Positions 23,581 through 34,434 of a DNA stretch of 64,000 nt are shown here, in pieces; position 1 is the stretch's first letter, and every line of letters starts with the position of its first letter. Origin of the DNA: Klebsiella sp. BIGb0138 (GTDB taxonomy: Bacteria; Pseudomonadota; Gammaproteobacteria; Enterobacterales; Enterobacteriaceae); the NCBI RefSeq assembly GCF_004342285.1, contig NZ_SMCV01000005.1, forward strand, positions 1 to 64,000. The letters are read 5' to 3'. A program made the position numbers and the translations under genes. The notes beneath the pieces are model-generated. The model saw only the letters and a program-made list of their open reading frames with translations, did not search any database and was not told where the DNA came from.

Positions 23581-23615
23581 GCGCTTCCGCAGCCTGCGGA
23601 GGCGCACCTGTTTTT
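23581..23615 (+). terminator. Terminator of tldD
   Basis: An 11-bp stem (23581-23591 with 23595-23605, one G-U pair) and a three-base loop, followed by ACCTG and TTTTT. It lies 11 bases after the tldD stop codon, between convergent tldD and aaeR. Confidence 0.8.
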
Positions 23616-23637
23616 CACCCGCTCCCTGGCTTTGTCG

Positions 23638-24567
23638 TTAGCGGGCGATCCCGCGGCCGTGCATTCCCTGGTAAATCTTCGCCACTTCGACAAAATACTC
23701 CGTCAGCGAGTTAATACAGACCTGTACCTTCAACGGTAGCTTGTCCTTTTCGGTATACAGCGCGTACACCGGACGCGGATCGGACTGGTAGCTTGGCAGC
23801 AAGATCTCCAGCTCACCGCGGTTGATCTCTTCGATCGCCCACATCAGCGGAACGTAAGCAACCCCGACCCCTGCGGTCAGCCAGCGTACCAGCGTCATGG
23901 GATCGTTGGTGACAAAGCGGCCCTGGGGGATCAGTTTGGTTGAAATCCCTTCCGGGGCGATAATTTCAAACTCATTGTCGGGGCGTACGCTGTACTCCAG
24001 CCACGAATGGCTGGCGAGATCCGCGGGCTTTTCCGGGCACCCCGCCTGCTGCAGATAGCTCTTCGCCGCACACAGCACCATCGGCATCGAGCCGAGACGG
24101 CGTGAAAAGAGGCTGGAGTCCTGCAATGCGCCGACGCGGATCACCACGTCCAGGCCATCGGCAATGAGATCCGGCGCCGGAATACCGGTGACCAGATTGA
24201 CCGAGAGCCCGGGGTATTCTTTCAGCATGCTGGCGGTAATGTGGGCGAGGACATTTTGCGCCATAGTTGAAGAGCAGCCGACGCGCAGCGTGCCGATGGG
24301 CGTATTGTTAAACGCGTACAGCTGCTCATGGACGTCCTGGGCTTCGAACAGCATCCGGCGGCAGCCCTGGTAATAAATCTTACCGGCTTCCGTTAAGCCA
24401 AGGCTGCGGGTGCTGCGGTTGAGCAGCTTCACCTGGAGTTCATCTTCCAGTTTGGAGATGGTCTGACTGATCGAAGAAACGCTCATCTGGAGCTGGTGGG
24501 CCGTAGCGGTAAATGAACCCAGTTCAACCACTTTGGCAAAAACGGACATGCGTTTTAGTCGTTCCAT
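23638..24567 (-). CDS. aaeR: LysR-type regulator AaeR of the aaeXAB efflux operon
   Basis: A 309-residue LysR-family transcription regulator. The N-terminal winged helix-turn-helix (about 1-60, with SFTATAHQLQMSVSSISQTISKLE) binds DNA. The rest is the periplasmic-binding-protein-like inducer domain. In E. coli it activates aaeXAB in response to p-hydroxybenzoic acid and similar aromatic acids. It is divergent from aaeX across a 131-base shared promoter region, the classic LysR arrangement. Confidence 0.95.
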   Translation of the reverse strand: MERLKRMSVFAKVVELGSFTATAHQLQMSVSSISQTISKLEDELQVKLLNRSTRSLGLTEAGKIYYQGCRRMLFEAQDVHEQLYAFNNTPIGTLRVGCSSTMAQNVLAHITASMLKEYPGLSVNLVTGIPAPDLIADGLDVVIRVGALQDSSLFSRRLGSMPMVLCAAKSYLQQAGCPEKPADLASHSWLEYSVRPDNEFEIIAPEGISTKLIPQGRFVTNDPMTLVRWLTAGVGVAYVPLMWAIEEINRGELEILLPSYQSDPRPVYALYTEKDKLPLKVQVCINSLTEYFVEVAKIYQGMHGRGIAR

Positions 24568-24698
24568 TGTTCACTCTGACTTAAAAGTGATTTAGATCAC
24601 ATAATATAGATCATGCTGCAATTGTTACGTTACTATATTGTTAGCTAAATAATAAACGTTTTACGCTTACCACCTGTACGCTTCTTATCAAGGTCATC

Positions 24699-24902
24699 AT
24701 GAGTCTGTTTCCTGTCATCGTGATTTTCGGCTTGTCGTTTCCGCCGATCTTCTTTGAGTTGCTCATTTCACTGGCTATTTTCTGGCTGGTGCATCGCCTG
24801 CTGGTTCCTACCGGCATCTATGATTTTGTCTGGCACCCTGCACTTTTTAATACCGCGTTATATTGCTGCCTTTTTTATCTGATATCGCGTTTGTTCGTTT
24901 GA
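24699..24902 (+). CDS. aaeX: Small membrane protein AaeX (DUF1656)
   Basis: A 67-residue, very hydrophobic protein with two membrane helices (about 5-28 and 44-65). It matches AaeX, always first in the aaeXAB efflux operon. Its precise role is not known. AAGG lies 7 bases before the ATG. Only seven bases separate it from aaeA. Confidence 0.94.
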   Translation: MSLFPVIVIFGLSFPPIFFELLISLAIFWLVHRLLVPTGIYDFVWHPALFNTALYCCLFYLISRLFV

Positions 24903-24909
24903 GGTTGAT

Positions 24910-25842
24910 GTGAAAACACTAACAAGAAATATCTTCCGTACCGCAATCACTGTGATACTGGTTATCCTGGCATTTGTCGCGATTTTTCGCGCATGGGTGT
25001 ATTACACCGCGTCGCCCTGGACGCGTGACGCACGCTTTAGCGCCGATATCGTGGCGATCGCGCCGGATGTGTCAGGGCTGATTACGCAGGTCGACGTCAA
25101 GGATAACCAGCTGGTTAAGAAAGACCAGGTTTTGTTCGTGATTGATCAGCCGCGTTATCAGAAAGCCCTCGAAGAGGCTCAGGCCGACGTGGCTTACTAC
25201 CAGACCCTGGCGCAGGAAAAGCGTACCGAGGCCGGGCGTCGTAACCGGCTTGGCATACAGGCGATGTCCCGTGAGGAGATAGACCAGGCCAACAACGTAT
25301 TACAAACGGTGGAGCATCAGCTGGCAAAAGCGGTGGCAACCCGCGATCTGGCGAAACTCGATCTTGAACGTACGGTTATCCGCGCGCCGGCCGATGGCTG
25401 GGTGACCAACCTCAACGTTTACAGCGGCGAATTTATTACCCGCGGTTCGACGGCGGTGGCGCTGGTGAAACAGAACACCTTCTACGTGATTGCCTACCTC
25501 GAAGAGACTAAGCTGGAAGGCGTGCGCCAGGGCTACCGTGCGGAAATCACCCCGCTGGGAAGCAGCCGCACGATTAAAGGTACGGTCGACAGCATTGCCG
25601 CCGGGGTGACCAACGCCAGCAGCAGCAGCGATGCCAAAGGGATGGCCTCCGTGGACTCTAACCTCGAATGGGTGCGTCTGGCGCAGCGCGTTCCGGTGCG
25701 TATTCGTCTCGATCAGCAGCAGGGCAACCTGTGGCCATCGGGCACGACGGCGACGGTGGTCATTACCGGTAAAGAGGATCGTGATACCCGCCAGGCGAAC
25801 TTTTTCCAGAAACTGGCGATGCGCCTGCGTGAGTTTGGTTAA
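24910..25842 (+). CDS. aaeA: p-Hydroxybenzoic acid efflux membrane fusion protein AaeA
   Basis: A 310-residue HlyD/EmrA-type periplasmic adaptor. It has an N-terminal membrane anchor (about 9-30), a barrel-sandwich/lipoyl part ([18 protein letters not shown]), a helical hairpin (about 85-145) and a closing beta-barrel. It bridges AaeB to an outer-membrane channel to export aromatic carboxylic acids. It starts at GTG, 7 bases after aaeX. The length matches E. coli AaeA. Confidence 0.96.
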   Translation: MKTLTRNIFRTAITVILVILAFVAIFRAWVYYTASPWTRDARFSADIVAIAPDVSGLITQVDVKDNQLVKKDQVLFVIDQPRYQKALEEAQADVAYYQTLAQEKRTEAGRRNRLGIQAMSREEIDQANNVLQTVEHQLAKAVATRDLAKLDLERTVIRAPADGWVTNLNVYSGEFITRGSTAVALVKQNTFYVIAYLEETKLEGVRQGYRAEITPLGSSRTIKGTVDSIAAGVTNASSSSDAKGMASVDSNLEWVRLAQRVPVRIRLDQQQGNLWPSGTTATVVITGKEDRDTRQANFFQKLAMRLREFG

Positions 25843-25847
25843 TCGCC

Positions 25848-27815
25848 ATGGGGATCTTCACCATTGCTCCCCGGCACCTCCGCTTCGCCATTAAATTAGC
25901 GTGTGCGGTGGTGCTGGCGTTATTCGTCGGCTTCCACTTTCAACTGGAAACCCCGCGCTGGGCGGTGCTGACGGCGGCTATCGTTGCCGCCGGTCCGGCA
26001 TTCGCCGCCGGGGGAGAACCCTATTCTGGCGCCATCCGCTATCGCGGGATGCTGCGTATCGTCGGAACCTTTATCGGCTGTATTGCTGCGCTGACGATTA
26101 TCATTCTGATGATTCGCGCGCCGCTGTTGATGATGCTGGTATGCTGTCTGTGGGCGGGGTTTTGCACCTGGATCTCCTCGCTGGTGCGCGTCGAAAACTC
26201 CTACGCCTGGGGCCTGGCGGGCTACACTGCGCTGATCATTGTCATTACCATCAACAGCGAGCCGATGCTGGCGCCGCAGTTTGCCGTTGAGCGCTGCAGC
26301 GAGATTGTGGTGGGGATCGTCAGCGCCATTGTGGCGGACCTGCTTTTTTCCCCGCGTTCGATTAAAAAAGAGATCGATCTCGAGCTGGATAACCTGTTGA
26401 TTGATCAATATCGCTTGATGCAACTGTGCATTGCGCACGGCGACAGCGAGGTGGTCGACAAAGCATGGGGAGCGCTGGTACGCCGGACTAGCGCCCTGGA
26501 AGGCATGCGCGGCAACCTGATTATGGAGTCGTCGCGGTGGGCAAAGGTTAACCGCCGCCTGAAGGCCATTAACACCCTCTCCCTGACGCTGATTACTCAG
26601 GCCTGTGAAACCTATTTAATCCAGAATTCACGCCCGGAAATTGTGACCGATGATTATCGCGAGCTGTTTGCCGAACCGGTTGAGAGCGTGCAGGACGTCC
26701 ACCGGCAGCTGAAGAGGATGCGCCGCTTTCTGACCTGGAAAGGGGAGCACAACACGCCGGTGACGATCTACAGCTGGGTAGGTGCGGCGACGCGCTATCT
26801 GCTGTTGAAACGCGGTGTGGTTGGCAATACCAAAATCAGCCGGATTGAAGATGACGTTCTGCAGGATGAAGTGGTGATCAAAGCGGGGTCCGCCGAACGT
26901 CATCATGCGATGGTCAACTTCTGGCGCACCTCCATCTCCTGCATCCTCGGTACGTTATTCTGGCTGTGGACCGGCTGGACCTCCGGCAGCGGGGCGATGG
27001 TGATGATCGCCGTGGTGACCGCGCTGGCGATGCGCCTACCGAACCCGCGAATGGTGGCGCTGGATTTCCTCTACGGGATGCTGGTAGCCCTACCGCTGGG
27101 GGCGTTGTTTTTCCTCGTGATCATGCCCGCGACGCAGCAAAGTATGCTGCTGCTGTGTATTAGTCTGGCGGTGATGGCATTCTTCATTGGGATTGAAGTC
27201 CAGAAGCGCCGGCTGGGATCGATGGGGGCGTTGGCAGGTACCATCAATATTCTGGTGCTGGACAACCCAATGCAGTTTCAGTTCAGCCAGTTTCTCGATA
27301 GTGCGCTGGGACAGATCGTCGGCTGTTTCCTGGCGCTGATGGTGATTTTGCTGGTGCGGGATAACTCTCGGGAACGTACCGGGCGCGTGCTGCTGAATCA
27401 GTTTGTTTCGGCGGCGGTCTCATCGCTGACCACCAATACCGCTCGTCGTAAAGAGAACCATCTTCCGGCGCTTTATCAGCAGCTGTTCTTACTGTTGAAT
27501 AAGTTTCCCGATGACATTGCCCGTTTCCGCCTCGCATTGACGCTGATTATTGCCCATCAACGTTTGCGGGATGCTCCGGTACCGGTCAACGAAGATCTCT
27601 CGGCATTCCATCGCCAGCTGCGACGCACCGCGGACCATGTGATTTCCGCCAGCAACGATGATAAGCGGCGTCGCTATTTCGCCCGTCTGCTTGCAGAGCT
27701 GGATGTCTATCAGGAAAAACTGCAGGTCTGGGAGGCATCGCCGCAGGTAACCGAACCGGTCCGGCGACTGGTGGAGATGTTGCGAAAATACCAGTACGCT
27801 TTCACCAATCACTAA
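25848..27815 (+). CDS. aaeB: p-Hydroxybenzoic acid efflux pump AaeB
   Basis: A 655-residue inner-membrane protein of the aromatic acid exporter (FUSC/ArAE) family. Two hydrophobic blocks (about 12-160 and 370-500) frame a large cytoplasmic region, a layout shared with E. coli AaeB (655 residues). It works with AaeA as a relief valve for hydroxylated aromatic acids. It begins five bases after aaeA and is followed by a clear terminator. Confidence 0.96.
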   Translation: MGIFTIAPRHLRFAIKLACAVVLALFVGFHFQLETPRWAVLTAAIVAAGPAFAAGGEPYSGAIRYRGMLRIVGTFIGCIAALTIIILMIRAPLLMMLVCCLWAGFCTWISSLVRVENSYAWGLAGYTALIIVITINSEPMLAPQFAVERCSEIVVGIVSAIVADLLFSPRSIKKEIDLELDNLLIDQYRLMQLCIAHGDSEVVDKAWGALVRRTSALEGMRGNLIMESSRWAKVNRRLKAINTLSLTLITQACETYLIQNSRPEIVTDDYRELFAEPVESVQDVHRQLKRMRRFLTWKGEHNTPVTIYSWVGAATRYLLLKRGVVGNTKISRIEDDVLQDEVVIKAGSAERHHAMVNFWRTSISCILGTLFWLWTGWTSGSGAMVMIAVVTALAMRLPNPRMVALDFLYGMLVALPLGALFFLVIMPATQQSMLLLCISLAVMAFFIGIEVQKRRLGSMGALAGTINILVLDNPMQFQFSQFLDSALGQIVGCFLALMVILLVRDNSRERTGRVLLNQFVSAAVSSLTTNTARRKENHLPALYQQLFLLLNKFPDDIARFRLALTLIIAHQRLRDAPVPVNEDLSAFHRQLRRTADHVISASNDDKRRRYFARLLAELDVYQEKLQVWEASPQVTEPVRRLVEMLRKYQYAFTNH

Positions 27816-27821
27816 CTCCCT

Positions 27822-27848
27822 AAAACCGACGCTGAAGCGTCGGTTTTT
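27822..27848 (+). terminator. Terminator of aaeXAB
   Basis: The stem AAACCGACGC/GCGTCGGTTT (27823-27832 with 27837-27846) has loop TGAA, then continues into TTTTTT. It lies seven bases after the aaeB stop codon. Confidence 0.95.
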
Positions 27849-27971
27849 TTATCACTATACTTAATCATCGGGAGCGTTCGCGCTCAGTACCGGAGTGAAG
27901 AAAGAGAAGACCCGGCGGCTATCGCGTATCGGGACGGGTGGCAATGGTGCGGTTTTGACAGGGTGCTGGCG

Positions 27972-28247
27972 ATGACTATCTATACATTTGATTTTGATGA
28001 CATAGCCGAACAGCAGGATTTCTATCGTGAGTTTTCACGTACCTTCGCGCTCAATCGTGAAAAGGTCAACAATCTCGATTCACTGTGGGAGACGGTGATG
28101 GGCGGCCTGCTGCCATTACCGCTCGAAATTGAGTTTATTCACTTAAGCGATAAGCAGCGTCGGCGTTTTGGCGCCTTAATATTGCTGTTTGATGAAGCTG
28201 AAGAAGAGCTGGAAGGGGAGTTACGCTTTAACGCCCGACAGGCATAA
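27972..28247 (+). CDS. yhcO: Barstar-family protein YhcO
   Basis: A 91-residue acidic protein of the barstar fold, similar to E. coli YhcO over its length (the TFDFDDI and [12 protein letters not shown] regions are shared). True barstar inhibits the RNase barnase, but no partner RNase gene is present here, so the role is open. An earlier GTG start at 27963 is possible; the ATG used here has AGGG eight bases before it and matches the family. It is convergent with the yhcN pair. Confidence 0.88.
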   Translation: MTIYTFDFDDIAEQQDFYREFSRTFALNREKVNNLDSLWETVMGGLLPLPLEIEFIHLSDKQRRRFGALILLFDEAEEELEGELRFNARQA

Positions 28248-28270
28248 AAAAGCCCCCGACAGGCGGGGGC
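28244..28270 (-). terminator. Terminator of the yhcN paralogue pair
   Basis: The stem GCCCCCG/CGGGGGC (28252-28258 with 28264-28270) has a five-base loop. On the minus strand it is followed by TTTTTT (complement of 28245-28251). It overlaps the last bases of the convergent yhcO gene. Confidence 0.88.
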
Positions 28271-28296
28271 AAGTCGTCGGATAAGACGACGAGGGT

Positions 28297-28563
28297 TTAT
28301 TTGTACAACTCAGCCGTAGCGTGCCAGGTATCCCCGGTACGGGCTTCAATAATACGGTAGCTGCTTGCGCCTTCTTTTTCGGCTTTAGCCGCCAGTTCGT
28401 GGCGCATATCCATCGGGGCACTGCCTACCTGAGAAACAGAGATGGTGCCCATAGGTTGCAGGTTTTGCGCCTGTTCCGCGTTGACCTGATGTACGGCGGC
28501 GCTGGCGCCGAAAGAGAGTACGGAAGCCAGGCCCAGGGATGCGATGATCATTGCACTTTTCAT
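28297..28563 (-). CDS. DUF1471 (YhcN/BhsA family) periplasmic protein, second copy
   Basis: An 88-residue secreted protein. The signal peptide runs to about residue 22 (SFGASA, then AVHQV). The mature part is a single DUF1471 domain, of the BhsA/McbA/YhcN family, whose members respond to stress and affect biofilm. The last 25 residues differ from the neighbouring yhcN at a single position (T for H in TGDTWHA). GGAG lies eight bases before the ATG used; a longer frame of six codons lacks support. It is the second copy of a tandem pair; E. coli K-12 has one here. Confidence 0.9.
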   Translation of the reverse strand: MKSAMIIASLGLASVLSFGASAAVHQVNAEQAQNLQPMGTISVSQVGSAPMDMRHELAAKAEKEGASSYRIIEARTGDTWHATAELYK

Positions 28564-28664
28564 AATTTTTACTCCAACCATATTGTTGCAGCGGCGGGAG
28601 GTTTCTTATGGACCTGGGCCGCTGGAAATTTTGTATTTAGTTGATTACCGACAATTGTTAACGC

Positions 28665-28928
28665 TTATTTATAAAGCTCAGCCGTCGCGTGCCAATGGTC
28701 ACCGGTACGGGCTTCGATAATGCGATAGGAAGAAGCACCTTCTTCTTGTGCTTTTTTGTTCAGCATTTCATGCATATCCATCGGGGAAGCACTCACCGCG
28801 CCGACGGAAACCGTACCGATTGCCTGGCGACCTTGCGCCTGCTCGCTGTTGATAGAATCAGCGGCGAAAGCGCCAAAGGAGAGAACAGACAGGATGCTGA
28901 GTGCAGCGACAGTTGTTTTGATTTTCAT
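28665..28928 (-). CDS. yhcN: YhcN, DUF1471 periplasmic stress protein
   Basis: An 87-residue protein, the length of E. coli YhcN and very similar to it. The signal peptide ends SFGAFA before ADSIN, and the rest is one DUF1471 domain. In E. coli, yhcN responds to cytoplasmic acid stress and hydrogen peroxide. GAGG precedes the ATG by about eight bases; a GTG three codons earlier overlaps the ribosome site. The second paralogue follows 101 bases downstream on the same strand, with no terminator seen between them. Confidence 0.94.
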   Translation of the reverse strand: MKIKTTVAALSILSVLSFGAFAADSINSEQAQGRQAIGTVSVGAVSASPMDMHEMLNKKAQEEGASSYRIIEARTGDHWHATAELYK

Positions 28929-28971
28929 GATGTTCACCTCGTCGAAACTTATTATTGAGGGTTCTTCGTTT

Positions 28972-28987
28972 CGTGACCCTCATCACA
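28972..28987 (-). promoter_or_regulatory. CRP-like site upstream of yhcN
   Basis: On the minus strand TGTGA, six bases, then TCACG, which matches the CRP consensus TGTGA-N6-TCACA at all but the last of its ten fixed bases. Its centre is about 51 bases upstream of the yhcN ATG and close to a TAATAA that could be a -10, so it would cover the -35 region. Whether CRP or a related factor uses it is an inference. Confidence 0.4.
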
Positions 28988-29252
28988 AAATCAAGTATAC
29001 ACTAATCACTAAAAATATTAATACCGTGCTAATGATTGTTTGCGTAAATAATTACAAAGAATTGTCTTTTTTATAACGTATAAGAATTAGAAATGTCATT
29101 TATTGGCCAGGATTGGTGGTTATAGCCAATAAAATCATAATGATAGGTGATTTTGATATTTTGTGCGCTTCTGACTCTGTCATTCAGTAAAGGAATGTAT
29201 AGAGGCGAAAAACCACACTAAATGTTAAAGGAATGCTGCATTTTTGAGGGGG
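28988..29252. other. AT-rich spacer yhcN-argR
   Basis: 265 bases, markedly AT-rich (especially 28985-29170), with no supported gene. It lies upstream of yhcN and downstream of argR. I see nothing specific apart from the CRP-like site at its left end. Confidence 0.4.
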
Positions 29253-29274
29253 CCCTCTGGTGGCGACCAGAGGG
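29253..29274 (-). other. Hairpin directly after argR
   Basis: A perfect 9-bp stem (29253-29261 with 29266-29274) closed by GGCG, seven bases past the argR stop codon. On the minus strand the following bases are C-rich, not T-rich, so it lacks the U-tract of a normal intrinsic terminator. It may protect the 3' end of the argR message. Confidence 0.5.
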
Positions 29275-29281
29275 GGGACGC

Positions 29282-29755
<474 letters not shown>

Positions 29756-29778
29756 TCACCCAGATTATGGTGGTAAAA

Positions 29779-29816
29779 ACAACATCATTATGCATAACAA
29801 TGAATTTTTATGCAAA
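29779..29816 (-). promoter_or_regulatory. Paired ARG boxes (ArgR operator) of argR
   Basis: The first box is about 29799-29816 (core TGAATTTTTATGCA), a good match to the ARG box core TGAAT-N4-ATTCA. A second, weaker box is about 29779-29796 (ending ATTATGCA). The two lie side by side 27-64 bases upstream of the argR ATG, as at E. coli argR, where ArgR hexamers bind box pairs and repress their own gene. Confidence 0.75.
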
Positions 29817-31106
<1,290 letters not shown>

Positions 31107-31121
31107 GATAACGATGTGCTG

Positions 31122-31152
31122 GAAAAACCGGAGCCATGGCTCCGGTTTTTTT
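31122..31152 (+). terminator. Terminator between mdh and degS, bidirectional
   Basis: A 12-bp stem AAAAACCGGAGC/GCTCCGGTTTTT (31123-31134 with 31139-31150) around CATG. The T-run on the plus strand continues to 31152, and the A-run on the other side gives a U-tract for degS transcripts too. It lies 16 bases after the mdh stop. Confidence 0.93.
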
Positions 31153-31159
31153 ATGATGG

Positions 31160-32218
31160 CTAGTTGGTCGCCGGATATTCCTGAACGGCGATATGCAGGG
31201 TGATTTTCTTATCGTCACGCATGATAACCACCGGAATTTCTGAGCCAGGACGAATTTCCGCGACCTGATCCATAGTTTCAAGGGCTGAAACCGCAGGTTT
31301 GTCATTCACCGAGATGATCACATCGTTAGTGCGGATCCCGGCCTGCGCCGCCGGGCCATCCGGCGCGACATCGTTAACCACAATCCCCTGCAGCTGATCG
31401 ATGCCACCGCCCTGAGCATGCAGTGGCGCAATTTCACGGCCGCTGATACCAATATAGCCACGGATCACGCGGCCATCGCGGATCAGTTTATCCATAATTT
31501 TTGTTGCCAGCTGGAAGGGAATAGCAAAGCCGATCCCTTCCGGCGTTTCACCATCATTGCTTTTATCAAATGATAGGGTGTTGATGCCCATCAGTTCGCC
31601 CAGCGAGTTCACCAGCGCCCCGCCGGAGTTACCGTGGTTAATCGAGGCATCGGTTTGCAGGAAGTTTTGCCGCCCGGTGGGGTTCAGGCCAATACGACCG
31701 GTCGCGCTGATGATCCCCTGGGTAATCGTCTGCCCGAGGTTATACGGGTTACCAATGGCCAGCACCACGTCGCCGATATGCGGCACCCGTTTCGGATTGA
31801 TCGGGATAACCGGTAAGCCGGCGTTGGCGTTAATTTTTAACACCGCCAGGTCGGTCAACGTGTCCGAACCGACCAGCAGCGCTTCAAAGACGCGGCCGTC
31901 CTGCAAGGCGACGATAATCTGATCCGCATCGTTGATGACGTGTTTATTGGTTAAAATGTAGCCGCGCTGGTCCATAATGACCCCTGAACCCAGGGTCAGT
32001 TGATTATGGCTGCTGCCATTCAGCGCGCGGTTATAGACGTTAACCACCGCAGGCGCGGCGCGGCGAACGGCAGGGTTATAGCTGACGGGCGACTCGTCCG
32101 CGCTATCGTACTGGGTCGTCGTCGACAGATGCCATTGACGTAGCGAGGGCATCACGGCCAGAAGCAGGCCCCCGACGATCAAACCGATGAGTATAGAACG
32201 TAATAACTTTCCAGGCAT
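31160..32218 (-). CDS. degS: Site-1 protease DegS, sensor of outer-membrane stress
   Basis: A 352-residue inner-membrane-anchored serine protease. Its PDZ domain senses the exposed C-termini of unfolded outer-membrane proteins and then cuts anti-sigma factor RseA, releasing sigma-E. Membrane anchor about 5-25; triad H93, D123, S198 (GNSGG); one PDZ domain in the C-terminal third. Compared with E. coli (355 residues) three residues are missing just before LGSGV at the start of the protease domain. The start is set by homology; a longer frame of 14 codons upstream lacks support. Confidence 0.96.
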   Translation of the reverse strand: MPGKLLRSILIGLIVGGLLLAVMPSLRQWHLSTTTQYDSADESPVSYNPAVRRAAPAVVNVYNRALNGSSHNQLTLGSGVIMDQRGYILTNKHVINDADQIIVALQDGRVFEALLVGSDTLTDLAVLKINANAGLPVIPINPKRVPHIGDVVLAIGNPYNLGQTITQGIISATGRIGLNPTGRQNFLQTDASINHGNSGGALVNSLGELMGINTLSFDKSNDGETPEGIGFAIPFQLATKIMDKLIRDGRVIRGYIGISGREIAPLHAQGGGIDQLQGIVVNDVAPDGPAAQAGIRTNDVIISVNDKPAVSALETMDQVAEIRPGSEIPVVIMRDDKKITLHIAVQEYPATN

Positions 32219-32267
32219 GATGCAGGTATCGTTGATGGATGGACAAGCGCAGCATAGCACGAGTTAT

Positions 32268-32296
32268 CCGGACATCGCACTGCAGGCGATGCCCGG
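32268..32296 (-). other. degQ-degS intercistronic hairpin
   Basis: Arms 32268-32278 and 32286-32296 pair over 11 positions with one A-C mismatch around a seven-base loop. It has no U-tract, so it is more likely an mRNA 3'-end stabiliser or a weak barrier between degQ and degS than a full terminator. It resembles REP-type palindromes in style but not clearly in sequence. Confidence 0.45.
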
Positions 32297-32305
32297 AAAT
32301 GGGCC

Positions 32306-33673
32306 TTAACGCAGCAGCAAATAGATGCTTTCATTACCACGGATAACGTTAAGGGCGATGACGGCCGGTTTACTCTCCAGCACTTTACGCAATTCGGCGA
32401 TAGAACGAACGCGCTCGCGGTTAAGGCCGATGATAATATCATCCTTATGCAGACCAACCTGTGCCGCGGCGCTGCCTTTATCGACGTTGTCAACGGTGAC
32501 GCCTTTGGTGCCGTCCTTCATCTGACCGTCGCTCAACGATGCACCCTGCAGAGCTGGGATAATGAGGTCGGCGCTGGCGGTAGAGGAGGTGCTCTTATCC
32601 AGCGTTACTTCAACGTCCAGCGGCTTCCCGTCACGCAACACGCCCAGCTTCACTTTGGTGCCCGGCTCGGTGGTGGCGATCCGCGACCGCAGTTCGGCGA
32701 AACTGCTGAGCGCTTTGCCGTTCATGCTGACAATCACGTCCCCGGATTTAATCCCGGCTTTCGCCGACCCCGAATTAGGTAATACTTCGCTGACAAAGGC
32801 GCCGCGCTGTACGTCGATATTCATCGCCCTGGCGATATCCGCGCTCATCTCCATACCCTTAATGCCCAACAGGCCGCGTTTGATTTCACCAAACTGAATC
32901 AGCTGCTGGGCAAGGGTTTGCGCCATATTGCTCGGAATAGCAAAGCCGATCCCGACGCTACCGCCGCCCGGAGCCAGGATCGCGGTATTGATGCCAATCA
33001 GCTCGCCGTTCAGGTTCAGCAGCGCCCCGCCGGAGTTACCCCGGTTGATGGAGGCGTCGGTCTGGATAAAGTTCTCCAGCCCTTCGAGGTTAAGCCCGCT
33101 GCGGCCGAGCGCCGAGATAATGCCGGAGGTCGCGGTTTGCCCGAGGCCAAACGGGTTGCCGACGGCGACAGCAAAATCGCCAACGCGCAGCTTATCGGAA
33201 TCGGCGACGGCGATTTGCGTCAGATGGCTGGGGTTTTGGATCTGCAACAGGGCGATATCACTCTGATCGTCGCTGCCGACCAGCTTCGCGTCAAACTCAC
33301 GGCCATCGTTGAGCTGCACGCTGATTTTTTGCGCCTGGCTGATAACGTGATTATTGGTTAACACATAGCCTTTCGCCGCATCGATGATTACCCCGGAGCC
33401 GAGGCCTTCAAAAGGCTGAGCCTGTTCCTGCGGCGCATTGTCACCAAAGTACTTTTTCAACTCTTCCGGCATGTTTTGTACCGGCGCTGCGGTACCTTCA
33501 ACCTGTACGCTCACCACCGCAGGCAGTACCTTTTCCAGCATCGGCGCAAGGCTCGGCAATGCCCCCTGGCCAGGTACCTGCGTGGGTAACGATGCCGTAG
33601 CCGTAGGTAAGACCGACAGCGATAACCCTATGCTTAACGCTAACGCACTCAACAGCAAAGTCTGTTTCTTCAT
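32306..33673 (-). CDS. degQ: Periplasmic serine endoprotease DegQ
   Basis: A 455-residue HtrA-family protease that degrades unfolded periplasmic proteins. The signal peptide ends TATA before SLPTQ (about residue 27). The catalytic triad is H109, D139 and S214 (GNSGG). Two PDZ domains follow (about 260-350 and 370-450), which allow cage assembly. The length is the same as E. coli DegQ. degS follows on the same strand with an 87-base gap containing a hairpin. Confidence 0.97.
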   Translation of the reverse strand: MKKQTLLLSALALSIGLSLSVLPTATASLPTQVPGQGALPSLAPMLEKVLPAVVSVQVEGTAAPVQNMPEELKKYFGDNAPQEQAQPFEGLGSGVIIDAAKGYVLTNNHVISQAQKISVQLNDGREFDAKLVGSDDQSDIALLQIQNPSHLTQIAVADSDKLRVGDFAVAVGNPFGLGQTATSGIISALGRSGLNLEGLENFIQTDASINRGNSGGALLNLNGELIGINTAILAPGGGSVGIGFAIPSNMAQTLAQQLIQFGEIKRGLLGIKGMEMSADIARAMNIDVQRGAFVSEVLPNSGSAKAGIKSGDVIVSMNGKALSSFAELRSRIATTEPGTKVKLGVLRDGKPLDVEVTLDKSTSSTASADLIIPALQGASLSDGQMKDGTKGVTVDNVDKGSAAAQVGLHKDDIIIGLNRERVRSIAELRKVLESKPAVIALNVIRGNESIYLLLR

Positions 33674-33845
33674 TAGATGCTGGCTCTCGTAACCTGAGGT
33701 GTATGGAAAAACGTCCCGAATGGTCTGATGTTATTGAATTTTCGACCCGCTAACAATGCGGTCAATGCTTAAATAATAGCTGGAATGCGGGGGGAGGCGG
33801 GCGCAGGGAGCGCGCCCGGATAATATTTTTGCTGTCAGCGAAAAA

Positions 33846-34244
33846 TCAGTCGCGCTTTGCGCCACCGCGCAGCAGACCGGATGCGCCTTCAGAATAGTCG
33901 CGCGGCATCTGGACCGGCGCCTGATCGTTACCGGCTTCTGATTCTGCCAGGCGGTTGCGGAACGGGTTCGCTTCCGCCATGGTGTCCGGCAGCAGGCTGC
34001 TGGAGCTTTTCGCCATGTGTTGATACAGCTGGCGATAGTCATCCGCCATGTTATCCAGCAGTTCAGCGCTGCGGGCAAAATGGCTAACCAGCTCTTCACG
34101 ATACTCTTCAAGCTCTGTTTTATTCTTTTCCAGTTCGTACTGCAGCGCCTGCTGTTGACGTAATTTGCGGTTGCCAAAACGCATGGCGACGGCACCGATG
34201 ATGATACCGACAACTAGCCCAATTAGCGCATATTCCCAGGTCAT
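33846..34244 (-). CDS. zapG: Cell division protein ZapG (YhcB)
   Basis: A 132-residue inner-membrane protein. It has a single N-terminal helix (about 3-22), then a long basic coiled coil (about 25-75) and a disordered tail that ends RGGAKRD. E. coli YhcB, renamed ZapG, interacts with the divisome and elongasome and affects septation and LPS regulation. It is the same length as in E. coli. The frame is open two codons earlier (MYM), but the MTWEYALIG start is conserved. zapE is divergent. Confidence 0.94.
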   Translation of the reverse strand: MTWEYALIGLVVGIIIGAVAMRFGNRKLRQQQALQYELEKNKTELEEYREELVSHFARSAELLDNMADDYRQLYQHMAKSSSSLLPDTMAEANPFRNRLAESEAGNDQAPVQMPRDYSEGASGLLRGGAKRD

Positions 34245-34434
34245 GTACATCTCCCGTTGTTTTGTGGTTCCGTAGGGTGGCTATGAGGCTCTCCGCCTGC
34301 GCCCGATAGTGCCACTATAACCGCTAATTCCACAGAAGTGGAATCCTGGCGTATCATCGCGTAGTGTAGAACGGCCTTTTTTTCGTCAATCGTGAGCTCC
34401 GGCATTACGGTTTTCAAGGAATAACAATTAGATC

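Noticed and set aside
27972-28247. yhcO as a barstar with a hidden barnase-type toxin beside it.
   Set aside because: No RNase-like gene is found in the neighbourhood; the neighbours are aaeB and the yhcN pair. E. coli has the same isolated yhcO.
33798-33831. A GC hairpin followed by TTTTT on the plus strand after zapG/degQ.
   Set aside because: It would terminate plus-strand transcription, but no plus-strand gene lies upstream of it. On the minus strand it has no U-tract, so I leave it out.
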